Shown in pieces: positions 10,061 through 18,580 of a DNA stretch of 64,000 bases. Origin of the DNA: Pseudomonas parakoreensis (lineage in GTDB: Bacteria; Pseudomonadota; Gammaproteobacteria; Pseudomonadales; Pseudomonadaceae); contig NZ_BQHY01000014.1 in the NCBI RefSeq assembly GCF_021602155.1, positions 1-64,000 of the forward strand, in the 5' to 3' direction. The translations under genes were made by a program, and so were the position numbers. Positions within the stretch are counted from its first letter, which is position 1. Every line of letters starts with the position of its first letter. A model generated the notes under the pieces. The model was not told the origin of the DNA, searched no databases, and saw nothing but the letters and a program-made list of their open reading frames with translations.

Positions 10061-10084
10061 CGGGAACGGCGCCTGTCGTTCCCG
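10061..10084 (+). terminator. Hairpin after the coiled-coil gene
   Basis: CGGGAACG/CGTTCCCG with an 8-base loop and perfect 8-bp arms, 16 bases after the stop. There is no uridine tract, so it may be a stabilising hairpin rather than a classic terminator. Confidence 0.4.
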
Positions 10085-10243
10085 TCATGATCCGCTCCCG
10101 CCAGCAATCAGCAACTAACGAAGTTTTCACATTACGTTCGTGATACTCGCGCCCCATCTGGCCGTGCGTTTGCGCGCGGCTTCCGTTCGTCGGTTTGCTG
10201 TAGTGTTCCGGCGGTGGTTAGTGACGATGAGCTGGAGTGCTGA

Positions 10244-11992
10244 ATGGCATTGTTCAAACGCAGCAAAACGACTGCGACAGGTTTCGATTGGGCCGGGGTT
10301 CTCTGGCTCTTTGCTTTTTTCTGGTACTTCTCGGGCATCACCCAACTGTTGATCCAACTGACCGGCACCTCCGGTTTCAGCGGTTTCCGTCAGGCCTTCG
10401 TGATGAGTGCGCTGTGGCTCGCCCCGATGCTGGCGTTTCCCAAACGCACCAAACTGCTGGCTGCGCTGATCGGTATCGTCCTGTGGGCCTGTTCCATGGC
10501 CAGCCTGGGCTACTTCTTCATCTATCAGCAGGAGTTCTCGCAAAGCGTCATCTTCATCATGTTCGAGTCGAACGTGTCGGAAGCCGGCGAGTACATGACC
10601 CAGTACTTTGCCTGGTGGATGATCCCGGCGTTCCTCGCGCATACCGCTTTCGCCTACTTTCTCTGGACACGCCTGCGCCCGGTGTACATGCCCCGTGGCC
10701 GCGCCTACGTTGCGGCGCTGGCAATCCTGATTGCCGTGGTCGGCTATCCGCTGATCAAGCAGACCCAGCGCACCGGCAGTTTCGCCGGCGGCTTCGAGAA
10801 GTTCGAAGACCGCATCGAGCCGGCGGTGCCTTGGCAAATGGCCGTGGCTTACCACCGATACCTCGACACTCTGGCCGGCATGCAGGACATGCTGCACAGT
10901 GCAAGCAAGGTCCCGCCGCTGCATAACCTCAAGGCTGCCGACGCGGATAAACCGTCGACGCTGGTGCTGGTGATCGGCGAATCGACCAACCGCCAGCGTA
11001 TGAGCCTGTATGGCTATGGCCGCGAGACCACGCCGGAACTGGACAAACTCAAGGATCAGCTCGCGGTGTTCGACAACGTCATCACCCCGCGCCCGTATAC
11101 CATTGAGGCGTTGCAGCAGGTGCTGACCTTCGCCGACGAAGAAAATCCGGACTTGTACCTGTCCACGCCGTCACTGGTCAGCATGATGAAACAGGCCGGC
11201 TACAAGACCTTCTGGATCACCAACCAGCAGACCATGACCAAGCGCAACACCATGCTCACGACCTTCTCCGAACAGGCCGACGAGCAGGTGTACCTGAACA
11301 ACAACCGCAACCAGAACGCCGCGCAGTACGACGGTGACGTGATTGAGCCGTTCAACAAGGCCCTGAGTGACCCGGCGCAGCGCAAGTTGATCGTCGTGCA
11401 TCTGCTCGGCACGCACATGAGCTATCAGTACCGCTATCCGCCGACCTTCGACAAGTTCCAGGACCGTGCCGGCGTGCCAGCCGGCGTGCGTGACGATCAG
11501 GTGCCGACCTACAACAGCTACGACAACGCCGTGTTGTATAACGATTTCGTGGTATCGAGCCTGATCAAGGACTACGCCAAGTCCGATCCGAATGGTTTCC
11601 TGCTGTACCTCTCCGACCACGGTGAAGATGTGTTTGACTCGGTCGGCCACAACACCCTCGGCCGTAACGAGAACAAACCGACGGCACCGATGTACACCAT
11701 CCCGTTCATGGCCTGGGCATCGCCGAAATGGCGCGAGAACCATGACTGGAACTTTGCCGCCGACCTGAGCCGGCCGTACAGCAGCTCGCATCTGATCCAC
11801 ACTTGGGCAGACATGGCCGGTTTGAGTTTCGATGAACTGGACCGCAGCAAGAGCCTGGTCAGCGACAGCTTCAAACCGCGTCCGCTGATGATCGGCAACC
11901 CGTACGAACGCGAGCAGCGCGCCCTGATCGACTTCAGCCTGATGAAGCCGAAGAAGGTCGATCCCACCGCAGCGAATGTCGTGCAGCAGTAA
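10244..11992 (+). CDS. cptA: Phosphoethanolamine transferase CptA
   Basis: 582 residues, close to the 577 of E. coli CptA. Five membrane segments occupy the first ~170 residues (starts near 14, 48, 67, 120 and 152). The periplasmic sulfatase-fold domain begins near residue 240 with LVLVIGESTNRQRMSLYGY, where the Thr is the phosphoethanolamine acceptor, and later carries LSDHGEDVFD metal ligands. It transfers phosphoethanolamine from phosphatidylethanolamine to the heptose-phosphate region of LPS core. GGAG precedes the ATG at 10244. The gene stands alone and ends in a strong terminator. Confidence 0.92.
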   Translation: MALFKRSKTTATGFDWAGVLWLFAFFWYFSGITQLLIQLTGTSGFSGFRQAFVMSALWLAPMLAFPKRTKLLAALIGIVLWACSMASLGYFFIYQQEFSQSVIFIMFESNVSEAGEYMTQYFAWWMIPAFLAHTAFAYFLWTRLRPVYMPRGRAYVAALAILIAVVGYPLIKQTQRTGSFAGGFEKFEDRIEPAVPWQMAVAYHRYLDTLAGMQDMLHSASKVPPLHNLKAADADKPSTLVLVIGESTNRQRMSLYGYGRETTPELDKLKDQLAVFDNVITPRPYTIEALQQVLTFADEENPDLYLSTPSLVSMMKQAGYKTFWITNQQTMTKRNTMLTTFSEQADEQVYLNNNRNQNAAQYDGDVIEPFNKALSDPAQRKLIVVHLLGTHMSYQYRYPPTFDKFQDRAGVPAGVRDDQVPTYNSYDNAVLYNDFVVSSLIKDYAKSDPNGFLLYLSDHGEDVFDSVGHNTLGRNENKPTAPMYTIPFMAWASPKWRENHDWNFAADLSRPYSSSHLIHTWADMAGLSFDELDRSKSLVSDSFKPRPLMIGNPYEREQRALIDFSLMKPKKVDPTAANVVQQ

Positions 11993-12044
11993 CCGCCTGG
12001 AAGGCGCCGGTTTCGAGAGATCGCAATCGGAGTAACGCATAAAG

Positions 12045-12079
12045 AAAAAGCTCCGTATCGCAAGATACGGAGCTTTTTT
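12045..12079 (+). terminator. Terminator of cptA
   Basis: Stem AAGCTCCGTATC/GATACGGAGCTT (12 bp) with a GCAA loop and a TTTTTTC tail. The A-run before it would let it work for the other strand too. Confidence 0.93.
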
Positions 12080-12250
12080 CGTTCTGGGCGGACGGGTTGC
12101 CCGTTTGCGCGGCCCTGCAGTGCCGCCTGAAGGGAATCGGGGCAGCGAGCAAGCATGCCCGCACCCTCCCCCGTTAAAAAGCAGCCAGCACGCTCAGAAG
12201 GCTTCAGCCAATCGCGCCGCCAGGCCCAAGGTTTTTTCCAGCACAAAAGC

Positions 12251-12277
12251 AAACGCCCCGAACAGGTCGGGGCGTTT
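12251..12277 (-). terminator. Terminator of galU
   Basis: AAACGCCCCGA...TCGGGGCGTTT stem. Read leftward it is followed by GCTTTTGTGC, about 55 bases after the galU stop. Confidence 0.8.
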
Positions 12278-12332
12278 GTGGGTGCATTCGCCTGGGTGCT
12301 TTCACACCCTTCGCGTTGCAGATCCGGCGTTA

Positions 12333-13172
12333 TCAGTAAGCCTTGCCGGTCTTGTAGAAGTTCTCGAAGCAGAAGTTGGTCGCTTCGATGTAGCCTTCGG
12401 CGCCACCGCAGTCAAAACGCTTGCCCTTGAACTTGTAGGCCATGACGCAGCCGTTCTGGGCCTGCTTCATCAGGGCGTCGGTGATCTGGATTTCACCGCC
12501 CTTGCCTGGCTCGGTCTGCTCGATCAGGTCGAAGATGTCCGGCGTCAGGATGTAACGACCAATGATCGCCAGGTTCGACGGTGCGTCTTCCGGCTTTGGC
12601 TTCTCGACCATGCTGTGTACGCGGTAGATGTCGTCGCGGATCATCTCGCCGGCGATCACGCCGTACTTGCTGGTTTCCTGCGGGTCGACTTCCTGGATGG
12701 CGATGATCGAGCAGCGGAACTGCTTGTACAGCTTGACCATCTGGGTCAGTACGCCGTCGCCTTCGAGGTTGACGCACAGGTCGTCCGCCAGTACCACGGC
12801 GAAGGGTTCATCGCCGATCAGCGGGCGACCGGTGAGGATCGCATGGCCCAGACCTTTCATTTCGGTCTGACGGGTGTAGGAGAACGAGCACTCGTCGAGC
12901 AGCTTGCGGATGCCGACCAGGTATTTTTCCTTGTCGGTGCCCTTGATCTGGTTTTCCAGCTCATAGCTGATGTCGAAGTGGTCTTCCAGAGCGCGCTTGC
13001 CACGACCGGTCACGATCGAGATTTCAGTCAGGCCAGCGTCCAGAGCTTCTTCAACGCCGTACTGGATCAGTGGCTTGTTTACCACCGGCAGCATTTCTTT
13101 GGGCATGGCTTTAGTCGCTGGCAGGAAGCGAGTACCGTAACCGGCTGCTGGGAACAAGCATTTCTTGATCAT
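12333..13172 (-). CDS. galU: UTP-glucose-1-phosphate uridylyltransferase
   Basis: 279 residues. The N-terminal nucleotidyltransferase signature AAGYGTRFLPATKAMPKEM (residues 8-26) binds the nucleotide and metal; VLADDL and GEIQITDAL further on also match GalU. It makes UDP-glucose from UTP and glucose 1-phosphate for LPS core, exopolysaccharide and glycolipid synthesis. It is a single-gene transcript with its own terminator and no adjacent ugd or gor in view. Confidence 0.96.
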   Translation of the reverse strand: MIKKCLFPAAGYGTRFLPATKAMPKEMLPVVNKPLIQYGVEEALDAGLTEISIVTGRGKRALEDHFDISYELENQIKGTDKEKYLVGIRKLLDECSFSYTRQTEMKGLGHAILTGRPLIGDEPFAVVLADDLCVNLEGDGVLTQMVKLYKQFRCSIIAIQEVDPQETSKYGVIAGEMIRDDIYRVHSMVEKPKPEDAPSNLAIIGRYILTPDIFDLIEQTEPGKGGEIQITDALMKQAQNGCVMAYKFKGKRFDCGGAEGYIEATNFCFENFYKTGKAY

Positions 13173-13430
13173 ATAAGTCCTTGAAAGGGCTGTGTGTACG
13201 AGTTTCGGCGCAGTCTAATCAGGCGGCGTGCACCTTACAATGCCCCGCACTGGCTAACCGATGCCAACATAGAGAAATATTCTCGCCGATAGTTCCGTTG
13301 GCAACTTCGACCCGCGAAAACAGAGTAGCTCAAACACGCAAATGCGCCGCATCACTCTACGCTGATCATCCCCCAATGTGAGGTTTTGTCGGTATCATGG
13401 CGCCTTTGAACCAGCGAACGAGACAGATAG

Positions 13431-13616
13431 ATGGCCGCGGTAAAAATCATCAACGGGTATGTGATCGACAAGAAAGACGGCAAGTGGAACCTGACCACGA
13501 CCAATGGCGAACACATCGCCGGGCCTTTCGACAGCGAGCAGCTGGCGACTGATGTGGCGTCGGTGTTCACTGACACCCCTGCGTCGTCCAAACGCCGTGG
13601 CAAAGATCAGGACTGA
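13431..13616 (+). CDS. Small conserved-type protein (61 aa)
   Basis: 61 residues, beginning with a beta-rich segment (VKIINGYVIDKKDGKWNL) and ending in a Lys/Arg-rich tail (SSKRRGKDQD). No signal peptide is seen. A strong terminator follows 20 bases after the stop, which supports a real transcription unit. I do not recognise the family. Confidence 0.65.
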   Translation: MAAVKIINGYVIDKKDGKWNLTTTNGEHIAGPFDSEQLATDVASVFTDTPASSKRRGKDQD

Positions 13617-13635
13617 CCGGTTGCGACACGCGCCG

Positions 13636-13662
13636 AGCCCTGCCCTTGCGCAGGGCTTTTTT
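13636..13662 (+). terminator. Rho-independent terminator
   Basis: AGCCCTGC/GCAGGGCT stem, 6-base loop, TTTTTTG tail. Confidence 0.9.
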
Positions 13663-13768
13663 GTGGCCGCTCGCAAACCCGATGAAAACAAGTGGCCAAT
13701 CGCTATAACCTTTTCACTCCGGCGCTGTCAGAGCGTTTAGCCCCTCCCTCGCTGAAGACGACACACTT

Positions 13769-14056
13769 ATGAACATGAACAAAATGCTGCCGCTGATCGC
13801 GGTATTGGCCCTGGGTGGCTGTGCCACCTCGCAAACCACCTACTTGAACAACGGCGAACAGGGTTTGAGTATCGACTGCTCCGGGGAAGCCAACTCCTGG
13901 GCCACCTGCTACGAAAAAGCCGATGCTTCCTGCGCGGGCACCGGTTATCGCATTGTCGGTACCGACGGCACACCGGCACCCAAGGAAAGCGACAAGACCC
14001 TGGGAGTCGATGTCGGCAACTATAAAAACCGCAGCGTGGTGGTGGTCTGCAAATAG
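13769..14056 (+). CDS. Small lipoprotein (95 aa)
   Basis: The N-terminal signal MNMNKMLPLIAVLALGGC ends in the lipobox LGGC, so the mature protein should be lipid-anchored at Cys18. The residue after Cys is Ala, which favours transfer to the outer membrane. The mature part (77 residues) contains four further Cys, including SIDCSG, TCYEK, ASCAG and VVCK, which could form two disulfides. Function unknown. It converges with the gene ending at 14060. Confidence 0.75.
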   Translation: MNMNKMLPLIAVLALGGCATSQTTYLNNGEQGLSIDCSGEANSWATCYEKADASCAGTGYRIVGTDGTPAPKESDKTLGVDVGNYKNRSVVVVCK

Positions 14057-14059
14057 ACC

Positions 14060-14290
14060 CTACATGTGGATCTCAGCGAACTTGATCCCGAGCCCGCGCA
14101 CGATCTCGATCAGATCGTCGAGCCGGGCGAAGGATTCGACTTCGTCGTTATCGTCGACCAGGAAATAGCTGCGACCGGCGCTCTTCTTGAAAAACACGAT
14201 CCACTCACCCGAGTTCGCCGGATTCTGAATCACATGCGTGGCAGAGATAAGGCCCTCTGCATGCCGTTCCCGTACTTGCTCTCGCTTCAT
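14060..14290 (-). CDS. Small protein of unknown function (76 aa)
   Basis: Start taken at 14290 (MKREQVRERH) because GGAG lies 9 bases upstream. The longer frame starting at 14320 would begin inside the terminator hairpin of the upstream gene. It has a beta-rich core (EWIVFFKKSAGRSYFLVDD) followed by a helix with acidic patches. No export signal. Function not recognised. Confidence 0.65.
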   Translation of the reverse strand: MKREQVRERHAEGLISATHVIQNPANSGEWIVFFKKSAGRSYFLVDDNDEVESFARLDDLIEIVRGLGIKFAEIHM

Positions 14291-14301
14291 GCGCGACTCC
14301 A

Positions 14302-14338
14302 GAAATGAAAATGCCGCCACAGCATGACTGTGGCGGCA
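14302..14338 (-). terminator. Terminator of the lipoprotein gene at 14363
   Basis: 11-bp arms TGCCGCCACAG/CTGTGGCGGCA around a 5-base loop; read leftward it is followed by TTTCATTTCT. Confidence 0.85.
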
Positions 14339-14362
14339 CTGGTGCTGATGGCCGCTATTCTA

Positions 14363-14719
14363 TCAGCCGGAAATGCAGGCATTGGCGGCGTTTTGCACGT
14401 CACGAGGACGAATCGGCACATTGGACATGCGTTCATGCAACTTGATGCTGCTGCCGCCGGAACGGTCGTCGATATCAAACACCGCTGCCGCGCCAGTGGA
14501 AAATTTCCCGGGAACAATCACCCGCACGCCATCCTTGTGCGGCTGCATCTGCAGTGCGCCGCGACTGTTAGCCAGCTTGTCCGCCAGGCACTGCGCATAC
14601 TCATGGGGTTTCTTGCCGGAAATCACGCTCATGGTGGGCAAGGTTTCATTGATTTCGGAAACACTCGCGCAACCACCCATGACCAACATCAACGGCAGAC
14701 ACACCACACCCCACTTCAT
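14363..14719 (-). CDS. Small lipoprotein (118 aa)
   Basis: The start at 14719 has GGGAGG 7 bases upstream and gives MKWGVVCLPLMLVMGGC, a signal peptide with lipobox VMGGC. The residue after Cys is Ala. The mature part has a central conserved-looking stretch (HEYAQCLADKLANS) and a Cys near the C-terminus (NACISG), so one disulfide is possible. It ends in its own terminator. Function unknown. Confidence 0.75.
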   Translation of the reverse strand: MKWGVVCLPLMLVMGGCASVSEINETLPTMSVISGKKPHEYAQCLADKLANSRGALQMQPHKDGVRVIVPGKFSTGAAAVFDIDDRSGGSSIKLHERMSNVPIRPRDVQNAANACISG

Positions 14720-14931
14720 ACAAATACCTCCCATAAAGACCCTCGGACAGCAGTAATGCCATTTTTCTCCGAGGCTTACTCCATTAAACCCGCAGCGAAT
14801 CGCGAATAACCGTTTTTAATTGTCAAAGCAGCGCTCGACGGCGGGATAATAACCCGTTCGGGCTGATAAACTGCGCCAATCGCACATGCTATCGTTTTGA
14901 TTTAGTAGAAAAAGCCCTTCTGGAGGCGCCC

Positions 14932-15234
14932 ATGAAATTCATTCACCAGCGCGAGCACCTCAACGAAGACGACATTGTCGTCATCCAATGCTCGCAAACC
15001 TGCAACATCCGCTTGATGAACGACGCCAACTTCCGTGCGTTCAAGAACGGCGGCCGCCACACCTACCACGGCGGCGCTTTCGACACGTTTCCGGCGCGCA
15101 TCACCGCGCCGAGCACCGGTTTCTGGAACATCACCATCGACACCGTCAGCCGGCGCGCCATCAGCGTCACGCGCAAACCGAACCTGACCCACTCGATCAA
15201 GATCATCCGCCGCTCCAGCTCCAAACTGAGCTGA
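14932..15234 (+). CDS. DUF1883 family protein
   Basis: 100 residues beginning MKFIHQREHLNEDDIVVIQCS, which I recognise as the DUF1883 type. The fold looks all-beta with a central FPARITAPSTGFWNITID segment and a basic C-terminus (IKIIRRSSSKLS). Ribosome site GGAGG lies 8-9 bases upstream. In some proteins DUF1883 is fused to TIR domains, but this one is standalone. Function not established. It is followed 22 bp later by a 58-residue gene on the same strand. Confidence 0.75.
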   Translation: MKFIHQREHLNEDDIVVIQCSQTCNIRLMNDANFRAFKNGGRHTYHGGAFDTFPARITAPSTGFWNITIDTVSRRAISVTRKPNLTHSIKIIRRSSSKLS

Positions 15235-15256
15235 GTCGCCCCAACGCAAGGTAAGC

Positions 15257-15433
15257 ATGACCGTGGCCCAAACGACCAAATACGTCATCAAATACAAACT
15301 CAACGGCGAGCGCCGCTTCGAGTTCGCGCAACTGCAAAACGGCACCGTGGAAGAAGCCAGGGCTGCACTGGATGCCATCCACGGCCAGACCGAAGATGTG
15401 ATCAGCGATATCGCCGTCAGCAAAGCCCTGTAA
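15257..15433 (+). CDS. Small protein (58 aa) downstream of DUF1883 gene
   Basis: Frame checked codon by codon: ATG at 15257, TAA at 15431. AAGG stands 8 bases before the start (CAAGGTAAGC). The product starts MTVAQTTKYVIKYKLNGERR and reads as a beta-beta-alpha arrangement ending ISDIAVSKAL. Codon use fits the genome. The 22-bp gap to the DUF1883 gene suggests a two-gene operon. Function unknown. Confidence 0.65.
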   Translation: MTVAQTTKYVIKYKLNGERRFEFAQLQNGTVEEARAALDAIHGQTEDVISDIAVSKAL

Positions 15434-15527
15434 CGCAACACCCCGGATTCGACCGCAAGCGGCAGAGTGTTCTGCCGCCGGGATTTGCCCAGACTGACAG
15501 CCTCGACCAAAGGGTTCAGGAGTCAGA

Positions 15528-16238
15528 ATGTCAATGTCCCCGTCTCGGCTGGATGCGCTCGATTGGGCGAGCCTCGAACAGCATCTGGATCAATATGGCT
15601 ATGCCATCGTCCGCTCACTGCTGTCGGCGCAAACCTGTGAGCGCTTGAGCGCCCTGTATTCGCAGACCGAACCGTTTCGTTCGCAGGTCATCATGGCTCG
15701 CCACGGTTTCGGTCGCGGGGAATACAAGTACTTCAGCTATCCCCTGCCGACAACCATCGAACGTCTGCGCACTGCGCTTTACTCGCGCCTGGTGCCGCTG
15801 GCCAACCGCTGGTACGAACGCATGCATGTGCCTGTACGCTTTCCCGCAACCCATGCCGGGTTTGTGCAGCGCTGTCACGCTGCCGGCCAACTGCGGCCGA
15901 CACCCTTGCTGTTGCAATACGGCCCGCAGGACTACAACTGCCTGCATCAGGATCTGTACGGAGATCTAATTTTCCCACTGCAAGTGGCGATTCTTCTGTC
16001 GGAGCCCGGACAGGATTTTACCGGTGGAGAGTTCGTCCTGACCGAGCAGCGTCCACGCCTGCAGTCGCGACCACACGTCGTGGATCTGCAAAAGGGTGAC
16101 GCCGTTATATTCGCGGTCAACCAGCGCCCGGTCAGCGGCACACGCGGCGATTATCGGGTGACCATGCGTCATGGCGTCAGTCGCCTGCACAGCGGAAACC
16201 GGCATACTCTGGGCATCATCTTCCACGACGCAGTATGA
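15528..16238 (+). CDS. 2OG-Fe(II) oxygenase (prolyl hydroxylase-like)
   Basis: 236 residues. The jelly-roll iron site reads LHQDLYGD (HxD, near residue 138) with the distal His in TMRHGVSRL and an Arg shortly after it that could bind 2-oxoglutarate. AGGAGT precedes the ATG at 15528. Its last bases overlap the alkB start in an ATGA junction, and ada follows, so it belongs to an alkylation-response group. The substrate is unknown. It is not an AlkB itself, lacking the RxNxTFR motif that the next gene has. Confidence 0.85.
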   Translation: MSMSPSRLDALDWASLEQHLDQYGYAIVRSLLSAQTCERLSALYSQTEPFRSQVIMARHGFGRGEYKYFSYPLPTTIERLRTALYSRLVPLANRWYERMHVPVRFPATHAGFVQRCHAAGQLRPTPLLLQYGPQDYNCLHQDLYGDLIFPLQVAILLSEPGQDFTGGEFVLTEQRPRLQSRPHVVDLQKGDAVIFAVNQRPVSGTRGDYRVTMRHGVSRLHSGNRHTLGIIFHDAV

Positions 16239-16909
16239 GCAGCATGCAACCGAGCCACTTCGACCTGTTCGCCGACCACGAACCCGAGCAACAACCCCGC
16301 GCCGAGCAAATCGGTGAACAATCGTGGGTTTTGCGCGGTTTCGCCCTGCCGATGATCGATCAACTGTTGCCGGCGCTGGAGGGCGTTCTCGCCGCAGCGC
16401 CATTGCGTCACATGATGACCCCGGGCGGTTTCAGCATGTCAGTGGGCACCAGCAGCTGCGGAGCGCTGGGCTGGATCACCGATCGCAGCGGTTATCGCTA
16501 CAGCACCGTGGATCCGCTGAGCGGCAGGCCGTGGCCGGCAATGCCCCAAGTGTTGTTCGAACTGGCAGAGAGAGCGGCGCTGCGCGCAGGATTTGCCGGA
16601 TTTCACGCCGATTCGTGCCTGATCAACCAATACGTCCCCGGCGCCAAGATGTCTTTGCACCAGGACAAGGACGAACATGACTACGCGGCGCCGATCGTTT
16701 CGTTGTCCTTGGGGTTGCCGGCAAAGTTCCTGTTCGGTGGTTTTGTCCGCAGCGACAAGAGCCAGCGCATTCCTCTGCTGCACGGCGACATGGTGGTCTG
16801 GGGCGGGGTCGATCGCCTGCGTTTTCACGGTGTGCTGCCGATCAAGCCCGGCCGGCATCCGCGTCTGGGCGAGCGGCGGATCAATCTGACCTTCCGGGTC
16901 GCCGGGTGA
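16235..16909 (+). CDS. alkB: DNA oxidative demethylase AlkB
   Basis: 224 residues with the AlkB iron site LHQDKDEHDY (near 142), distal His in RFHGVLPI and the family signature RINLTFR at the C-terminus. It removes 1-methyladenine and 3-methylcytosine lesions by oxidation with Fe(II) and 2-oxoglutarate, repairing single-stranded DNA. The start overlaps the preceding oxygenase stop by four bases, implying coupled translation. ada begins 86 bp downstream. Confidence 0.95.
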   Translation: MSSMQPSHFDLFADHEPEQQPRAEQIGEQSWVLRGFALPMIDQLLPALEGVLAAAPLRHMMTPGGFSMSVGTSSCGALGWITDRSGYRYSTVDPLSGRPWPAMPQVLFELAERAALRAGFAGFHADSCLINQYVPGAKMSLHQDKDEHDYAAPIVSLSLGLPAKFLFGGFVRSDKSQRIPLLHGDMVVWGGVDRLRFHGVLPIKPGRHPRLGERRINLTFRVAG

Positions 16910-16995
16910 TCTGAAAAGTTTGACCGCAAGGCCCGGAGTGCTACGCACATTGCTGCTGGTTAACCTGAATCAAACAGGTCAACGGACTACTCGTC

Positions 16996-18063
16996 ATGAA
17001 AAAGCTTTCGCCGATCATCAATGTTGAAACCGATCCACGCTGGGCCGCCGTGATCGCGCGGGATCCGCGAGCCGACGGGCAGTTTGTCTATGCGGTAAAA
17101 ACCACCGGCATCTATTGCCGCCCGAGCAGCCTTTCGCGTTTGCCCAAGCCGCAAAATGTCGAATTTTTCGACAGCGCCGAAGCAGCCGAGGCGGCGGGTT
17201 ATCGTCCGAGCAAACGCACTCGCAAGGATCAGACCGACGTCGCCGCCCAACATGCCGCGACGGTGGCGCTGGCCTGCCGGCAGATCGAAACCTGCGAAAC
17301 TGCGCCGGCGCTTAACCAGCTCGCCGCGACCGCCGGCCTCAGCCCCTTCCATTTTCATCGCGTATTCAAGGCCGCTACCGGTCTGACGCCAAAGGGTTAC
17401 GCGGCGGCGCATCGCTCGCGCCGGGTGCGGGAACGGCTCGCGAATGGCGGTTCGGTGACCGATGCGCTGTACGACGCCGGCTTCAATTCCAACAGCCGCT
17501 TTTACGAATCGGCCGACAAGCTGCTGGGCATGAAGCCCGGTGACTATCGCGCTGCCGGGCGCAATAACGACATACACTTTGCCGTTGGCCAATGTTCGCT
17601 CGGGGCGATTCTGGTGGCGCAAAGCGAACGCGGGGTGTGCGCGATCCTGTTGGGCGACGATCCGCACCAACTGGTGTGTGATCTGCAGGATCAGTTCCGT
17701 CAGGCCAACCTGATTGGCGCCGACGCCGGGTTCGAACAGTTGATTGCCAAAGTGGTGGGCTTCATCGAAGCCCCGGCACTGGGCCTCGACTTGCCACTGG
17801 ATGTGCGCGGCACCGCGTTTCAGGAGCGCGTCTGGCAGGCGTTGCGCGAAATCCCGGTGGGTCGCACCGCCAGTTACGCCGAAATCGCCCAACACATCGG
17901 CGCGCCGACTTCCATGCGCGCGGTGGCGCAAGCCTGCGGCGCCAACCGTCTGGCCGTGGCAATTCCTTGCCACCGCGTGGTGCGCAGCGATGGCAATCTC
18001 TCGGGGTATCGCTGGGGTGTGGAGCGCAAGCGCCAGTTGCTGGATCGCGAAACCCAGCCTTAG
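16996..18063 (+). CDS. ada: Ada-type regulator/O6-alkylguanine methyltransferase with degenerate N-domain
   Basis: 355 residues in the Ada order: N-terminal Ada zinc-binding fold (about 10-80), AraC-type HTH (about 90-185) and methyltransferase (about 195-350). The methyltransferase Cys is intact in AIPCHRVVRS, so O6-methylguanine repair should work. In the N-domain only the first of the four zinc cysteines remains (GIYCRPSS). The second is Ser, and the PCKRC motif reads PSKRT. E. coli Ada uses that first Cys as methyl-phosphotriester acceptor and sensor switch, and it needs the zinc site. Phosphotriester sensing is therefore probably lost. The gene converges with the GyrI-like gene, overlapping by four bases. 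Confidence 0.92.
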   Translation: MKKLSPIINVETDPRWAAVIARDPRADGQFVYAVKTTGIYCRPSSLSRLPKPQNVEFFDSAEAAEAAGYRPSKRTRKDQTDVAAQHAATVALACRQIETCETAPALNQLAATAGLSPFHFHRVFKAATGLTPKGYAAAHRSRRVRERLANGGSVTDALYDAGFNSNSRFYESADKLLGMKPGDYRAAGRNNDIHFAVGQCSLGAILVAQSERGVCAILLGDDPHQLVCDLQDQFRQANLIGADAGFEQLIAKVVGFIEAPALGLDLPLDVRGTAFQERVWQALREIPVGRTASYAEIAQHIGAPTSMRAVAQACGANRLAVAIPCHRVVRSDGNLSGYRWGVERKRQLLDRETQP

Positions 18064-18518
18064 CGAATCCCGATGCAGACCGCCACGGACTCGGGGCCGG
18101 TATAGGCCTCGTAGTCGGTGGCATAGCGACGCTGAATCTGAGGGTTCTCCTCAAAGAAGGTCCAGATCCGTCTCCAAGTCGCAATGACCGCGTCAGGCAA
18201 CGGCCCCTGCGCCTCGAACACCAGATATTCGCCGGCTTCGATCTGTACGGTCTCATAGCCTTTGGGTCGTGCATTGACCGCGACCCCCGCGGTGACATCG
18301 AATGCACCCGAGGCATCGGATTCATAGGCCGAATACACACCATAAATTGCAGAGCCCGGGATCTTGCCGGGAATACTCTCGGCCTGTTCTTCACTGAAAA
18401 ACCGGCCCCACATCGGGCCGATCTTTGCGCTCTGGGGCTGGTGCTCTGCGGCGTTGGTCGTGCGCACACGCAGGCCGGCCACGGTGAAGGCGTCGATTTG
18501 CTGTCGTTTCAAATCCAT
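18060..18518 (-). CDS. GyrI-like effector-binding protein
   Basis: 152 residues matching the effector-binding domain of AraC-type regulators (GyrI/SbmC-like), here without a DNA-binding domain. Recognisable features are IYGVYSAYESDASGAFDVTAGV in the middle, the ETVQIEAGEYLVFEAQGP strand pair and the C-terminal acidic YEAYTGPESVAVCIGI. Members bind small hydrophobic ligands or gyrase. A specific ligand cannot be read from the sequence. It lies 62 bp after the stop of acuI on the same strand and overlaps the end of ada. Confidence 0.8.
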   Translation of the reverse strand: MDLKRQQIDAFTVAGLRVRTTNAAEHQPQSAKIGPMWGRFFSEEQAESIPGKIPGSAIYGVYSAYESDASGAFDVTAGVAVNARPKGYETVQIEAGEYLVFEAQGPLPDAVIATWRRIWTFFEENPQIQRRYATDYEAYTGPESVAVCIGIR

Positions 18519-18580
18519 CGAAAATGCCGCTCCCTGTCATAGAAGTGCGGCCACACAGGGCCGCAATGGCGCTTACTCTG

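Larger units (their letters stand above)
11993..12332. other. 340-bp convergent region with two terminators
   Basis: The gap between convergent cptA and galU holds a terminator for each (12045-12079 and 12251-12277). The ~170 bases between them carry no gene I can support. Confidence 0.7.
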
